A stretch of DNA of 64,000 nt from Natrinema gari JCM 14663 (GCF_000337175.1 NZ_AOIJ01000033.1:1-64000), one strand, 5' to 3'; shown: positions 1-8,682, numbered from the stretch's first letter. The notes: generated from the letters alone by a model not told the origin. Made by a program: numbers and translations.

Positions 1-18
1 GATGTGTATAAGAGACAG
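1..18 (+). other. Tn5/Nextera mosaic-end adapter remnant
   Basis: These 18 bases equal positions 2-19 of the 19-bp Tn5 mosaic end used in Nextera transposase adapters. Genuine haloarchaeal sequence follows at base 19. This is a library artefact left at a contig end. It supplies a false in-frame GTG at position 4 to the truncated gene behind it, so no start codon should be placed there. Confidence 0.95.
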
Positions 19-222
19 GCCCAGGTGACCGTCTCGAACGGCGACCTCGCCGACGGGGACGGTGACGAAGCCGCCGAAAACGCCGCCGAGTCGACCGACG
101 GAAACGGCGAGGACGCCGCGACCGAGACCGATGCGACGGACGCCGAGGACGACGCGATCGAACTCGGCGGCGAAGTCACCGCCGACGGGACGGACGCTTC
201 CGCCGACGAAGCGGACGAGTAA
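19..222 (+). CDS. grpE: GrpE nucleotide-exchange factor, C-terminal fragment (partial, 5' end missing)
   Basis: This is the 3' end of a gene cut off by the contig edge. Its first real residues (AQVTVSNGD) fit the end of the GrpE beta-domain, where the chain reads RPAQV-type in relatives. A long acidic low-complexity tail of Asp, Glu, Ala and Thr follows, typical of haloarchaeal proteins. Position directly upstream of dnaK on the same strand matches the usual haloarchaeal grpE-dnaK order. GrpE releases ADP from DnaK and so resets the Hsp70 cycle in the cytoplasm. The identification rests on context and a short conserved stretch; the dimerisation helix is not in the window. Confidence 0.7.
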   Translation, partial: AQVTVSNGDLADGDGDEAAENAAESTDGNGEDAATETDATDAEDDAIELGGEVTADGTDASADEADE

Positions 223-358
223 CACACGGGCTCGTCGAGTGGCGACCGCTCGAGCGAGCGCCGGAGTGACGCTGATTTTTACTGCGAGCCAACTGTCGCG
301 AGCGAGGCTGTACGCCGGCAGACGCGCGTTTTATTCGGCTTCGCCGGTCAGCTAGTAA

Positions 359-367
359 CCTTTAAAA
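359..367 (+). promoter_or_regulatory. Probable TATA box of dnaK
   Basis: The AT-rich stretch TTTAAAA at 361-367 lies about 30 bases before the dnaK ATG in an otherwise GC-rich 171-base gap. That spacing fits a haloarchaeal promoter giving a leaderless or nearly leaderless transcript. It implies dnaK can be transcribed separately from grpE. Confidence 0.5.
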
Positions 368-393
368 CAAAGTGCGCACAATACCCGTCCACG

Positions 394-2322
394 ATGGCGA
401 GCAACAAAATTCTCGGAATCGACCTGGGGACGACAAACAGCGCGTTCGCGGTGATGGAAGGCGGCGATCCGGAGATCATCGTCAATGCCGAAGGCGAACG
501 GACGACGCCCTCCGTCGTCGCCTTTACCGACGACGAGCGACTCGTCGGGAAACCGGCGAAGAACCAGGCGATCCAGAACCCCGAAAAGACGATCGCGTCG
601 ATCAAGCGCCACATCGGCGAGGAGGACTACACCGTCGAGATCGAGGGCGAGGAGTATACGCCCGAGGAGATCTCCGCGATGATCCTCCAGAAGATCAAAC
701 GCGACGCCGAGGACTATCTCGGCGACGAGGTCGAGAAGGCCGTCATCACGGTCCCGGCGTACTTCTCCGACCGACAGCGCCAGGCGACCAAAGACGCCGG
801 CGAGATCGCCGGCTTCGAGGTCGAGCGCATCATCAACGAGCCGACCGCCGCGTCGATGGCCTACGGCCTCGACGACGATTCCGACCAGACCGTGCTCGTC
901 TACGACCTCGGCGGCGGCACCTTCGACGTCTCGATTCTCGATCTCGGCGGCGGCGTCTACGAGGTCGTCGCGACCAACGGTGACAACGATCTCGGCGGCG
1001 ACGACTGGGACGAGGCCATCATCGACTACCTCGCCGACCAGTTCGAGGCCGAACACGGGATCGACCTCCACGAGGACCGGCAGGCCCTCCAGCGGCTGAA
1101 AGACGCCGCCGAAGAGGCCAAGATCGAACTCTCCTCGCGCAAGGAGACCGAGATCAACCTGCCGTTCATCACGGCGACCGACGATGGCCCGATCCACCTC
1201 GAGGAGTCGCTGACCCGCGCGAAGTTCGAATCGCTCACCAGCGACCTCATCGATCGCACGGTCGAGCCGACCGAGCAGGCACTCGAGGACGCCGGCTACA
1301 GCAAGGACGACATCGACGAGGTCCTCCTTGTCGGTGGCTCGACTCGAATGCCGCAGGTCTCCGAGAAGGTCGAGGAACTCATCGGCGAAGAGCCCCAGAA
1401 GAACGTCAACCCCGACGAGGCCGTCGCGCTGGGCGCGGCGATTCAGGGTGGCGTCCTGGGCGGCGAGGTCGACGACATCGTGTTGCTCGACGTCACGCCG
1501 CTCTCGCTCGGTATCGAGGTCAAAGGGGGGCTCTTCGAACGACTCATCGAGAAGAACACGACGATTCCGACCGAGGAGTCGAAGGTGTTCACCACCGCAG
1601 CGGACAACCAGACCACGGTCCAGGTCCGGGTCTTCCAGGGCGAGCGCGAACTGGCCGAAGAGAACGAACTGCTCGGCGAGTTCCACCTGACCGGCATCCC
1701 GCCGGCCCCCGCCGGCACACCACAGATCGAGGTGTCCTTCTCGATCGACGAAAACGGCATCGTCAACGTCTCGGCGGAGGACAAAGGCAGCGGCACCACC
1801 GAGGAGATCACCATCGAGGGCGGTGCCGGTCTCTCCGACGAGCAGATCGAAAAGATGCAAGAAGAGGCCGAGAAACACGCCGAGGAAGACCAGCAAAAGC
1901 GCGAGCGCATCGAAGCGCGTAACGCCGCCGAGGCGACGATCCAGCGCGCGGAAACGCTGCTCGAGGAGAACGACGAGCAGGTCGACGACGATCTCCGTGC
2001 CGATATCGAGGCCGCGATCGAGGACTTGGAGGAGACGATCGACGACGACGATGCCGACGCTGACGATATCGAGTCCGCGACCGAGGCCCTGAGCGAGGAA
2101 CTACAGGAAATCGGCAAGCAGATCTATCAGCAGGAGGGCGGTGCCGGCGCTGCCGGCGGTGCTGCGGGTGCTGGCGGTGCGGCCGGTGCCGGTGCAGGCC
2201 CCGGCGGCATGGGCGGCGGTCCGAACCCCGGCCCCGACGCCGGTGCTGCCGGCGGCGAGGACGAGGAGTTCGTCGACGCCGACTTCGAGGACGTCGACTT
2301 CGACGAGGACGACGAGGAGTAA
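394..2322 (+). CDS. dnaK: Molecular chaperone DnaK (Hsp70)
   Basis: A full-length Hsp70 of 642 aa, the usual size for the family. The ATPase domain fills roughly residues 1-360, with the phosphate-1 motif DLGTTNS near residue 10, the second phosphate loop [11 protein letters not shown], and the adenosine motif [10 protein letters not shown]. The substrate-binding beta-sandwich begins near [14 protein letters not shown] and is followed by a helical lid. The tail is rich in Gly and Ala and ends in an acidic segment. DnaK binds exposed hydrophobic peptides in an ATP cycle driven by DnaJ and GrpE, both encoded here on the same strand. The ATG is fixed by the N-terminal [12 protein letters not shown] and by a TATA box about 30 bases upstream. 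Confidence 0.98.
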   Translation: MASNKILGIDLGTTNSAFAVMEGGDPEIIVNAEGERTTPSVVAFTDDERLVGKPAKNQAIQNPEKTIASIKRHIGEEDYTVEIEGEEYTPEEISAMILQKIKRDAEDYLGDEVEKAVITVPAYFSDRQRQATKDAGEIAGFEVERIINEPTAASMAYGLDDDSDQTVLVYDLGGGTFDVSILDLGGGVYEVVATNGDNDLGGDDWDEAIIDYLADQFEAEHGIDLHEDRQALQRLKDAAEEAKIELSSRKETEINLPFITATDDGPIHLEESLTRAKFESLTSDLIDRTVEPTEQALEDAGYSKDDIDEVLLVGGSTRMPQVSEKVEELIGEEPQKNVNPDEAVALGAAIQGGVLGGEVDDIVLLDVTPLSLGIEVKGGLFERLIEKNTTIPTEESKVFTTAADNQTTVQVRVFQGERELAEENELLGEFHLTGIPPAPAGTPQIEVSFSIDENGIVNVSAEDKGSGTTEEITIEGGAGLSDEQIEKMQEEAEKHAEEDQQKRERIEARNAAEATIQRAETLLEENDEQVDDDLRADIEAAIEDLEETIDDDDADADDIESATEALSEELQEIGKQIYQQEGGAGAAGGAAGAGGAAGAGAGPGGMGGGPNPGPDAGAAGGEDEEFVDADFEDVDFDEDDEE

Positions 2323-2558
2323 CGAACCCCTTCCAGTTTCGGCACCGGCGAAACGAGTGCTGACTGCGATCCGGTTTTCGAGTCGCGTCGGCCCGCTATT
2401 GTTTTGCGTTCCTCGAGTCGGCTCATCCAATAGTGGATAGATCCACGTCAACCCTGTACAGAAGGCGGAGTCCGCTAACCCCCTCTCTTTCAACCGGAAG
2501 AGTCATTGCTACATTCGATCTAGAATAGATAACAAACCCTCCAGTGGACCCACGACCG

Positions 2559-2756
2559 ATGTCCGAGAAGCAATCAAACGACGGGTTCTATTCGAGTCGG
2601 GTCGGAAAGGCGGTCGTCTATTTTTCCGTTACGTTTTCCGCGGCGGTCATATCTGGAGTGTATACAGGCCGATCCGTCGGGGACGTGATCGGGACCTCGC
2701 TTGTCTTCGCCGCCGTCTTCGCAGCAGTTATCTGGTCCGTATGGATCGAAGGCTAA
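2559..2756 (+). CDS. Small membrane protein between dnaK and dnaJ
   Basis: A 65-aa protein with a short polar N-terminus (MSEKQSNDGF), one hydrophobic segment around residues 15-33, a Gly/Asp turn, and a second hydrophobic segment around residues 45-62. The likely topology is a two-helix hairpin with both ends on one side. I chose the ATG at 2559 over an in-frame GTG 15 bases upstream because the five extra residues add nothing recognisable. I do not recognise the family. Its place between dnaK and dnaJ could be chance, since gaps of 236 and 365 bases flank it. No function is inferred. Confidence 0.6.
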   Translation: MSEKQSNDGFYSSRVGKAVVYFSVTFSAAVISGVYTGRSVGDVIGTSLVFAAVFAAVIWSVWIEG

Positions 2757-3096
2757 CCCCCATTTGAGAACCGTTGTATCGGTCCTCGTCCTGATTGTTT
2801 TCGGCCACCGCGGTCTCTCGTTCCCGACGGTAGAACAGGGCAGTCCAGTATGGCTACCGGTACGTGCCCGAACCGGGATGGTCATCCATCTTATAGAACG
2901 GGCGGCCATTGATCCGTCGGACGAATACGACGAGCCCCTCTTTACCGGTTCGATCTGGGGCGCTCGTCACGGCGAGCGCGTCCTCATCACTGCCGCAACC
3001 GGACGGCAGTGAACTGCAGCAGTGGGTGGGGTCGCTCCTGATGGGGCACGAGCGCACTGGACCGCATGCTCCATGGAACGTTCGTTTCAAGTGGCT
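2757..3096. other. Intergenic region upstream of dnaJ
   Basis: About 340 bases with no supported gene. Frames crossing it lack the acidic bias of real haloarchaeal proteins. The 8-base palindrome GAACGTTC is at 3076-3083, close to the dnaJ start. No RNA gene was recognised. Confidence 0.5.
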
Positions 3097-3113
3097 CAAC
3101 CGAGTATCGGTTG
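3097..3113. promoter_or_regulatory. Perfect inverted repeat just upstream of dnaJ
   Basis: CAACCGA (3097-3103), a 3-base spacer, then TCGGTTG (3107-3113): a perfect 7-bp dyad ending 8 bases before the dnaJ ATG. This is where a repressor site or a 5'-UTR hairpin would sit. It could control heat-shock expression, but no bound factor can be named from sequence. Confidence 0.45.
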
Positions 3114-3121
3114 CACAACGA

Positions 3122-4294
3122 ATGAGCGAGGACTTCTACGACGTTCTCGGCGTGAGCCCCGACGCGTCTGCCGAGGAGATCAAACAGGCGTATCGGTCGA
3201 AGGCCACCGAGTATCACCCCGACGTCAGCGACGACCCCAATGCCGAGGAGAAGTTCAAGAAGATCCAGAAGGCAAAGCAGGTCCTAACCGACGAGGAGAA
3301 GCGCGAGGCCTACGACCGGATGGGCCACGACCGCTACGAACAGGCCGAAAAACACGGCTTCGACGCCAGCGAGTCCGGCGGTGCCGGCGGCATGGGCGGC
3401 GGCCCGTTCGGCGGCATGGGCGGTGGCGGCATGGGCGGGGGTGGCGGTCTCGGCGACCTCTTCGAACAGGTCTTCGGCGGCGGCGGTGGCGGCGGACGCG
3501 GCCGCCGTCAGCCGCGCAAAGGGCGGGACCTGCGGACCGAACTCGAGATCGATCTCGAGGAGGCATACGAAGGTGCTGAAAAGCAGTTTACCGTCGAGCG
3601 ACCCGAGGAGTGCGATGTCTGTGCCGGCGAGGGCCACCCGCCGGAGGCCGACGCCGAAACCTGTCCGCAATGTCAGGGCCGCGGGCAGGTGACGCAGGTC
3701 CAGCAGACGCCGCTCGGCCGGGTCCAACAGACGACGGCCTGTCCCCGCTGTGAGGGCGAGGGGACGCTGTACTCCGAGACCTGCGGCGAGTGTCGCGGCG
3801 AGGGGTACGTCCGCAACGAGGCGACGCTGACCGTCGAAGTCCCGGCGGGCATTCAGGAGGGCCAAACTCTCCGAATGGAAGGCGAAGGCGCGCCCAGTCC
3901 CGAGAACGGCCCGCACGGCGACCTGCTGATCGACGTCTCGATCCGCGACCACGACGAGTTCGAACGCGAGGGCGACGACCTCCAGTACCGGCTGCCGATC
4001 TCGTTCCCGCAGGCGACCTTCGGCGACACCGTCGAAGTCCCGACGCTCGAGGGTGCTGCCGAGTTCGAGATCCCGGCGGGGACCCAGAGCGGCGAGACCT
4101 TCCGCCTCGAGGGGAAAGGCATGCCGCGTCTCCGCGGTCGCGGGCAGGGTGACCTCTACGTGCAGGTCCAAGTCGTCACGCCGGAGAGTTTGAACGAGGA
4201 CCAGCGCGAGGCACTCGAGGCCTTCGCGGAGGCCGGCGGCGACGAGATCGAAGTGACGGAAGGCTTCTTCGAGAAGATCAAGCGGGCGTTCTGA
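3122..4294 (+). CDS. dnaJ: Molecular chaperone DnaJ (Hsp40, type I)
   Basis: A complete type I J-protein of 390 aa. The J-domain occupies residues 1-70 with the HPD motif at 32-34. A Gly/Met/Phe-rich linker spans about 85-125. Four CxxCxGxG zinc motifs lie at about 164-171, 181-188, 207-214 and 221-228, followed by the two C-terminal beta domains. DnaJ delivers substrates to DnaK and stimulates its ATPase. The reading frame stays open for 71 codons upstream, but the J-domain begins exactly at the ATG at 3122 (MSEDFYDVLGV), which is the usual start. The inverted repeat before it suggests its own control rather than simple read-through from dnaK. Confidence 0.98.
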   Translation: MSEDFYDVLGVSPDASAEEIKQAYRSKATEYHPDVSDDPNAEEKFKKIQKAKQVLTDEEKREAYDRMGHDRYEQAEKHGFDASESGGAGGMGGGPFGGMGGGGMGGGGGLGDLFEQVFGGGGGGGRGRRQPRKGRDLRTELEIDLEEAYEGAEKQFTVERPEECDVCAGEGHPPEADAETCPQCQGRGQVTQVQQTPLGRVQQTTACPRCEGEGTLYSETCGECRGEGYVRNEATLTVEVPAGIQEGQTLRMEGEGAPSPENGPHGDLLIDVSIRDHDEFEREGDDLQYRLPISFPQATFGDTVEVPTLEGAAEFEIPAGTQSGETFRLEGKGMPRLRGRGQGDLYVQVQVVTPESLNEDQREALEAFAEAGGDEIEVTEGFFEKIKRAF

Positions 4295-4413
4295 GTCGCG
4301 TTTCGTCCCCGCCGCTCCGTCGGATCGAACGGCGGTGCTCCGGCGACCGGAGTGGCACGGTACCATCCACCACATGTTATGAGCGTTGCGCTCGAATCAT
4401 CGTATGGATTCGC

Positions 4414-5007
4414 ATGCCAGCACAACAGCTCCTGCTCCTCGCCGGCGACTACGTCGAGGACTACGAGGTTATGGTTCCGTATCAGGCCCTCGAGATGGTG
4501 GGGCACGAAGTGCACGCCGTGTGTCCGGAGAAGGAAGCCGGTGAGACCTGTCCGACCGCGATCCACGACTTCGAGGGCGACCAGACATACACCGAAAAGC
4601 CCGGGCACCGGTTCGAACTGACCCACGACTTCGACGCCGTCGATCCGGCCGAGTACGACGCGCTTGTCGTTCCCGGCGGCCGCGCGCCCGAGTACCTCCG
4701 TACCTACGACGCAGTTCTCGAGTACGTTCGACACTTCTTCGCGGAAGACAAACCCGTCGCGTGCCTGTGTCACGGCGTCCAACTCCTCGCCGCCGCGGAC
4801 GTTCTGGACGGCCGAACCTGTACCGGCTATCCGGCGCTCGAGACGGACGTCCGAACGGCCGGCGGTGACTGGGCGGAGGGCGTTACGCGCGACGGGAACC
4901 TCGTGACCGGACAGGCCTGGCCCGACCATCCCGAGTGGCTCGCCATGTTCCTCGAGTGTCTCGGGACCGACATCGATCACGCCGAACCGGCGGCCGCGGA
5001 CGACTGA
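4414..5007 (+). CDS. DJ-1/PfpI family protein
   Basis: A 197-aa class I glutamine-amidotransferase-like fold of the DJ-1/PfpI superfamily. The nucleophile elbow ACLCHG places Cys119 followed by His120, the hallmark of this family. An acidic residue near position 15-18 (VEDYEV) is where the family Glu normally supports the cysteine, and the VVPGGRAPEYLR loop is typical. Members act as stress proteins, deglycases/glyoxalases or intracellular peptidases; sequence alone does not separate these. It stands alone, 119 bases after dnaJ and 82 bases before the next gene, on the same strand. Confidence 0.9.
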   Translation: MPAQQLLLLAGDYVEDYEVMVPYQALEMVGHEVHAVCPEKEAGETCPTAIHDFEGDQTYTEKPGHRFELTHDFDAVDPAEYDALVVPGGRAPEYLRTYDAVLEYVRHFFAEDKPVACLCHGVQLLAAADVLDGRTCTGYPALETDVRTAGGDWAEGVTRDGNLVTGQAWPDHPEWLAMFLECLGTDIDHAEPAAADD

Positions 5008-5089
5008 GCCCGTCGTATGAGGGTCGCATACGGACGGGCCGGTAGAGCGAGTCGGCGCGCTTTTTCGGCCCCGGGACGGAGTGGCTAGT

Positions 5090-5833
5090 ATGAACGTTGG
5101 GACGGTCGACGGCTTGCTGACTCGGGAACTCCGCGACGATCGGATCGCGCTCGTCGACGCGACGGGGCGGGAGTACGACTACCACTGGCTGTGTACGACC
5201 TCGTGGAAAGCCGGCAACTTCCTGCGGCACGCGGGCGTTCGCAACGGCGTCACCGTCGGGGTCGTCGGCGACGGCCCCCTCGCACTGCTGGCCTTTTTCG
5301 GGACGACGTTGCTCGAGGGAACGACCCGCTTCGACCCGCCGACGGATCTCACCGACGAGGACGACTTCCGGACGCTCGTCGCACCCGTCGACCGATTCGC
5401 GGACTACGAGGTACCCCGCGGCGCACAACGGGTCGGCTACGGTGACAAGCCCGACGCGCCGGACATCCATCACTTCGACGCGGGGCTGTGGAGCGAGAAC
5501 CCCTCGTTCCCGCCGCTGTCGATCGATCCCGAAACGGTCATCCTGACCGACGGCGAGCGGCCCGTCACGCACGAGGGGCTGCTCGAGGCCGCACGCGAGG
5601 TCGTCACGGAAACCGGTCTCGAAGCCGACGACCGCGTCGTCGTTCGCACGCCCCTGTCCGATCCTCGGACGATCGCGGCGGGCGTGATCGCGCCGCTGTT
5701 GGCCAAGGCCGTGCTCGTCCTTCCGGGCGACGAGACCGTGGGCGAGCAGGCGAGCTATGCCGTCTCGAGCGCTGCCGCCGAGTCGGTCCCCGAGCCAAAC
5801 CGGATCGATCTCGACGCGGTGGCGCTCCCCTGA
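5090..5833 (+). CDS. Acyl-CoA synthetase-like protein (short, N-terminal domain type)
   Basis: A 247-aa protein that resembles the N-terminal part of adenylate-forming acyl-CoA ligases: the opening (NVGTVDGLLTRELRDDRIALVD) and the VVGDGPLALLAFFGTTLLEGTTRFDPP region match the first Rossmann-like subdomain, and a later VILTDGERPVTHEGLLEAA segment recalls the mid-domain. The signature Ser/Thr/Gly-rich AMP-binding loop and the C-terminal lid with the catalytic Lys are absent, so a normal ligase reaction is unlikely. It may be a conserved haloarchaeal paralogue with a scaffold or regulatory role, or a shortened relic. The start at 5090 (MNVGTV) is preferred over an in-frame GTG 9 bases upstream. 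Confidence 0.65.
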   Translation: MNVGTVDGLLTRELRDDRIALVDATGREYDYHWLCTTSWKAGNFLRHAGVRNGVTVGVVGDGPLALLAFFGTTLLEGTTRFDPPTDLTDEDDFRTLVAPVDRFADYEVPRGAQRVGYGDKPDAPDIHHFDAGLWSENPSFPPLSIDPETVILTDGERPVTHEGLLEAAREVVTETGLEADDRVVVRTPLSDPRTIAAGVIAPLLAKAVLVLPGDETVGEQASYAVSSAAAESVPEPNRIDLDAVALP

Positions 5834-5863
5834 CGGCGACCGGGTCCCGCTGCTTTGCAGCGG

Positions 5864-6118
5864 TCAGAGCTCTCGGGACAGCAACCCCTCGACGGCAGGT
5901 CCCGACAGAACCTCGCCCTCGTGGGTGAACCGCGAGCCGTGACAGGGGCAGTCCCAGATCGCTTCGGCGTCGTTCCACTGGACGAGACAGCCCATGTGCG
6001 GACAGATCACCGAGACGGCGTGCACCGTCTCCGCCTCGTCCGAGACTCCGAGGGGCTGGTCCGGTCGCCGAACGACGCGACCGTCCCCGGTCCGGGGGAT
6101 GCCGTCCGACCCGTGTGC
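5864..6118 (-). pseudogene. Rieske [2Fe-2S] domain remnant
   Basis: Read on the minus strand, this stretch encodes GRVVRRPDQPLGV, then VSVICPHMGCLVQW, then DCPCHGSRFTHEGEVLSGP and a stop at 5866-5864. The two metal-binding boxes CxH and CxxH of a Rieske cluster are intact, and the sequence resembles the C-terminal Rieske domain fused to FAD-dependent oxidoreductases in haloarchaea. Only about 85 codons remain. There is no good start codon and no FAD domain upstream in the same frame; instead the DNA runs into an opposite-strand oxidoreductase fragment. It is most simply a truncated gene end. Confidence 0.75.
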
Positions 6119-6130
6119 CTCGAGCGTGAC

Positions 6131-6375
6131 TGTCCGACGCTCGAGACACTCGCGATCGGCGGCGGCTCCGCTGGACTGAGCGCAGCGCTGTTCACCGCGA
6201 AGAACGGCCTCGAGACGACGGTGGTCGACACGACGAGATGTGGATGCACACGGCCCACCTGTTCACCTCTCCCGGCATTCGGAGCATCAACGGCAGCGCG
6301 TGGGACTCGCGCGCGATCAGGGCAGCGACCGCGGAGCCGACGTGGGCGTTCTCGCGGCCAGCCGAAACGCAATAG
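6131..6375 (+). pseudogene. Thioredoxin-reductase-like FAD oxidoreductase remnant, frameshifted
   Basis: One frame encodes a dinucleotide-binding start (LAIGGGSAGLSAALFTAKNG, then LETTVVDT), the GxGxxG Rossmann motif of TrxB-like pyridine nucleotide-disulphide oxidoreductases. After a frameshift near 6235 the homology resumes as EMWMHTAHLFTSPGIRSI, which fits the next segment of such proteins. A further shift gives RDQGSDRGAD, the expected continuation. The rest of the roughly 300-residue enzyme is missing. It abuts the Rieske relic on the other strand. Several independent lesions argue for a true pseudogene rather than one sequencing error. Confidence 0.75.
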
Positions 6376-6409
6376 CGTTATGCTCTTCGAGTGAATATTC
6401 CAGCGCAGT

Positions 6410-7063
6410 ATGGAATACGATGCGGTCCTGTTCGACTTCGACGGCGTCGTCGTCGAAACACCGTCATCCAAGCGCCTCTCCGACGCTCTCGGCCGGACGT
6501 ACGAGAAACTCGGCCGGTCCGGTCCGGCGGCGGAGACGTTTCAGGAACTCATGGGCGGCGACTTCGAGTCGATCGCCGACCGCTGTCAGGGCCTCGGCAT
6601 CGAGGCGGACGTGTTCTGTGCCCAGGCCGCCCGCGAGATGGTCCGAACCCAACTCGAGGAAGTGGAACGCGGGGTGCGATCCGCGTACGACGACATCGCG
6701 GCGGTGCAGTCGCTCGAGCGTCCCCTCGGCATCGTCAGCGACAATCACCCGACCGTCGTCTCGACGCTGCTCGACCGGTTCGGGCTCCGATCGCTGTTCG
6801 AAACCGTCTACGGCTGTCCCCTGACTCCCGACGGGCTGGCTCGACGCAAGCCCGATCCGACGAACATCGAGGCCGCGATGGACGCGCTCGAGGCGGACGC
6901 CGCGTTGTACGTGGGCGATCGAACCGTCGACATCCGGGCGGCCGACAACGCGGGCATCGATTCGGTGTTGCTCTCCCGGTCCGGGACGGAGCCACCCGAA
7001 GCGGACGTGGACCCCACCTACCGCCTCCCGTCGCTGTCGGGGCTTCCGTCGGTCCTCGAGTGA
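6410..7063 (+). CDS. HAD-family hydrolase (phosphatase-like)
   Basis: A 217-aa haloacid-dehalogenase superfamily protein with all four motifs: the nucleophile DFDGVV near residue 9, a Ser in GIVSDNHP (motif II), Lys in ARRKPDP (motif III), and the metal-binding VGDRTVD (motif IV). An alpha-helical cap lies between motifs I and II, as in phosphoglycolate phosphatase/beta-phosphoglucomutase-type members. It should remove phosphate from a small metabolite in the cytoplasm; the substrate cannot be read from the sequence. The start ATG gives the expected MEYDAVLFDFDG. Confidence 0.9.
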   Translation: MEYDAVLFDFDGVVVETPSSKRLSDALGRTYEKLGRSGPAAETFQELMGGDFESIADRCQGLGIEADVFCAQAAREMVRTQLEEVERGVRSAYDDIAAVQSLERPLGIVSDNHPTVVSTLLDRFGLRSLFETVYGCPLTPDGLARRKPDPTNIEAAMDALEADAALYVGDRTVDIRAADNAGIDSVLLSRSGTEPPEADVDPTYRLPSLSGLPSVLE

Positions 7064-7175
7064 GCGCGCCGACGGCGGGTCGAGCATCGTTCCCGTCGAC
7101 ACGGCTCACTCCCTATAGTAGCTGTCCAGATACAGGGGAACGCATAGGACAGTGCCACGGAAGAGAGCCGAACGT

Positions 7176-7520
7176 ATGGCGACCGTCGAAACCGTTCTGT
7201 CGTCGATTTTCAGCACGATTCCTGAACTCCATTCCGGGCAACTCGGACTGCTGTCGGGCGTCCTCGTCGGGATGCTCTACTGGCACGGCTATCGCCGGCC
7301 TGCGCTCGCGCTCCTCACTGCGTTCTATCTGCTGGCGCTCGGTATCGTGCCCGGGTCCACGAGGGGGCTGATCGTCGCCCAGTCGAACCCGTGGTACTTC
7401 TGTTCGTTTCTGCTCATCGCCTCGCTGAGTGTGATCGGGGCAACCGCCGTCCGGGCGCGGGTGGCACGCTCGAGCCGACATCGAACTCGGCGAGCGGACG
7501 GCAAGCCGTCGGAGTGGTAG
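7176..7520 (+). CDS. Small integral membrane protein
   Basis: A 114-aa protein with about three hydrophobic segments (near residues 17-35, 40-58 and 68-88) and a basic C-terminus (RARVARSSRHRTRRADG), so the tail is probably cytoplasmic. I do not recognise a functional domain. The ATG at 7176 is used; an in-frame GTG at 7152 would add eight basic residues. It precedes the M48 protease gene by 77 bases on the same strand, which may mean co-transcription. Confidence 0.6.
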   Translation: MATVETVLSSIFSTIPELHSGQLGLLSGVLVGMLYWHGYRRPALALLTAFYLLALGIVPGSTRGLIVAQSNPWYFCSFLLIASLSVIGATAVRARVARSSRHRTRRADGKPSEW

Positions 7521-7597
7521 TCGTGGGGAGTCGGTCTCGACGGTGACTCGGGCGTTCGATAGCCGTTTCAGTCGCCCGGTCGTAGTTGACCCGAGCC

Positions 7598-8560
7598 ATG
7601 CCTCCTCGTCGACGCGGTCACGGAACGCGCTTGCTGATGGCGCTGGTCGGCTGTCTGCTCCTGCTGTGGTCGCTCGCGCTGGCCGCGATCAGTTACTGGG
7701 CACTGTCCGCCCTCCGGGCCTCCGCACCCGACCCCGGGACGACGCTTCTCGTTGTCGTCGGTGCCGGTCTCTTGGGCGGGTATCTGAGCTATCGGTTCGG
7801 GACGACCCAGTTGCTCTCGCGGCTCGAGGCGGTCGAACTCCCGCGATCGCACGCACCCCGGTTCTACCGGCGGCTCGACGATCTCGAGTCGCGGATGGAC
7901 GTCGATTCGCCGACCGTCGCGATCGCGCGGCTGCCGATGCCAAACGCCTTCGCACTGGGCAGTCGACGCGGCGGCGTCGTCGTCCTCGATCGGTCGCTGT
8001 TCGGGTTGCTGTCGCTCGACGAACTCGAGGCGCTCGTGGCACACGAATTCGCCCACCTCGAGCGGTACGATGCCTTCGTCCAGACGCTTGCCTACAGCGT
8101 CTTCCGGACGATCGCCGGGCTTGCCGTCCTGCTACTGTCGCCGCTGCTGGTTGCGGTCATGGGGATCGCTCGAGCCGTCGCGTGGCTCCGGGGCGATCCG
8201 CAGTCGTGGTCGCGGACGGCCGTCGGCCGGCTGCTGGGCCGCATCGAAGGCGGCGTCGTGATCTGCGTGCTCCTCGTGACGCTGGCCGTCCGGGCCCACT
8301 CACGACGGCGGGAGTACGCCGCCGACGAGCGGGCCGCAACCGTCACGGGACGGCCGGTCGCGCTCGCTCGCGCGCTCCGGACGATCCAACGCGCCGCGGA
8401 CCCGTCCGCGGGGTTGCTCGGTCCCCTGTACGTTCACACCGAGGACGACGAGACGTGGCGGCGGTTGCTCTCGACGCATCCCCCGACGGACGACCGGATC
8501 GAGCGGTTGCTCGAACGGGCGCGACACGACCGCGATCGCGCGCAGACTCGAGAGGTCTAA
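7598..8560 (+). CDS. M48 family metalloprotease (HtpX-like)
   Basis: A 320-aa membrane zinc protease. Two N-terminal transmembrane helices (about 11-32 and 48-65) are followed by the catalytic domain with zinc motif HEFAH at 149-153, two more hydrophobic segments (about 168-190 and 218-240), and a downstream RRREYAADERA segment whose Glu is the expected third zinc ligand. This layout matches HtpX/Ste24-like proteases that remove damaged membrane proteins. An in-frame TTG four codons upstream exists, but the ATG at 7598 is the better start. Confidence 0.92.
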   Translation: MPPRRRGHGTRLLMALVGCLLLLWSLALAAISYWALSALRASAPDPGTTLLVVVGAGLLGGYLSYRFGTTQLLSRLEAVELPRSHAPRFYRRLDDLESRMDVDSPTVAIARLPMPNAFALGSRRGGVVVLDRSLFGLLSLDELEALVAHEFAHLERYDAFVQTLAYSVFRTIAGLAVLLLSPLLVAVMGIARAVAWLRGDPQSWSRTAVGRLLGRIEGGVVICVLLVTLAVRAHSRRREYAADERAATVTGRPVALARALRTIQRAADPSAGLLGPLYVHTEDDETWRRLLSTHPPTDDRIERLLERARHDRDRAQTREV

Positions 8561-8682
8561 CAGTCGTGGGTGGTGTGCGTTCCGACCGTAGTGGTGGCAT
8601 CCCAACCCGGTGACGGCGGGAGCGTCGCCGACGTACTGGCAACCCACAAACGCTTTTTGCTGCACACCTCCTACGTCAGGCC

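Noticed and set aside
352-1896. A 514-codon minus-strand open frame opposite dnaK
   Set aside because: It mirrors the codon structure of dnaK. GC-rich third positions keep the antisense frame open, and no domain is recognisable.
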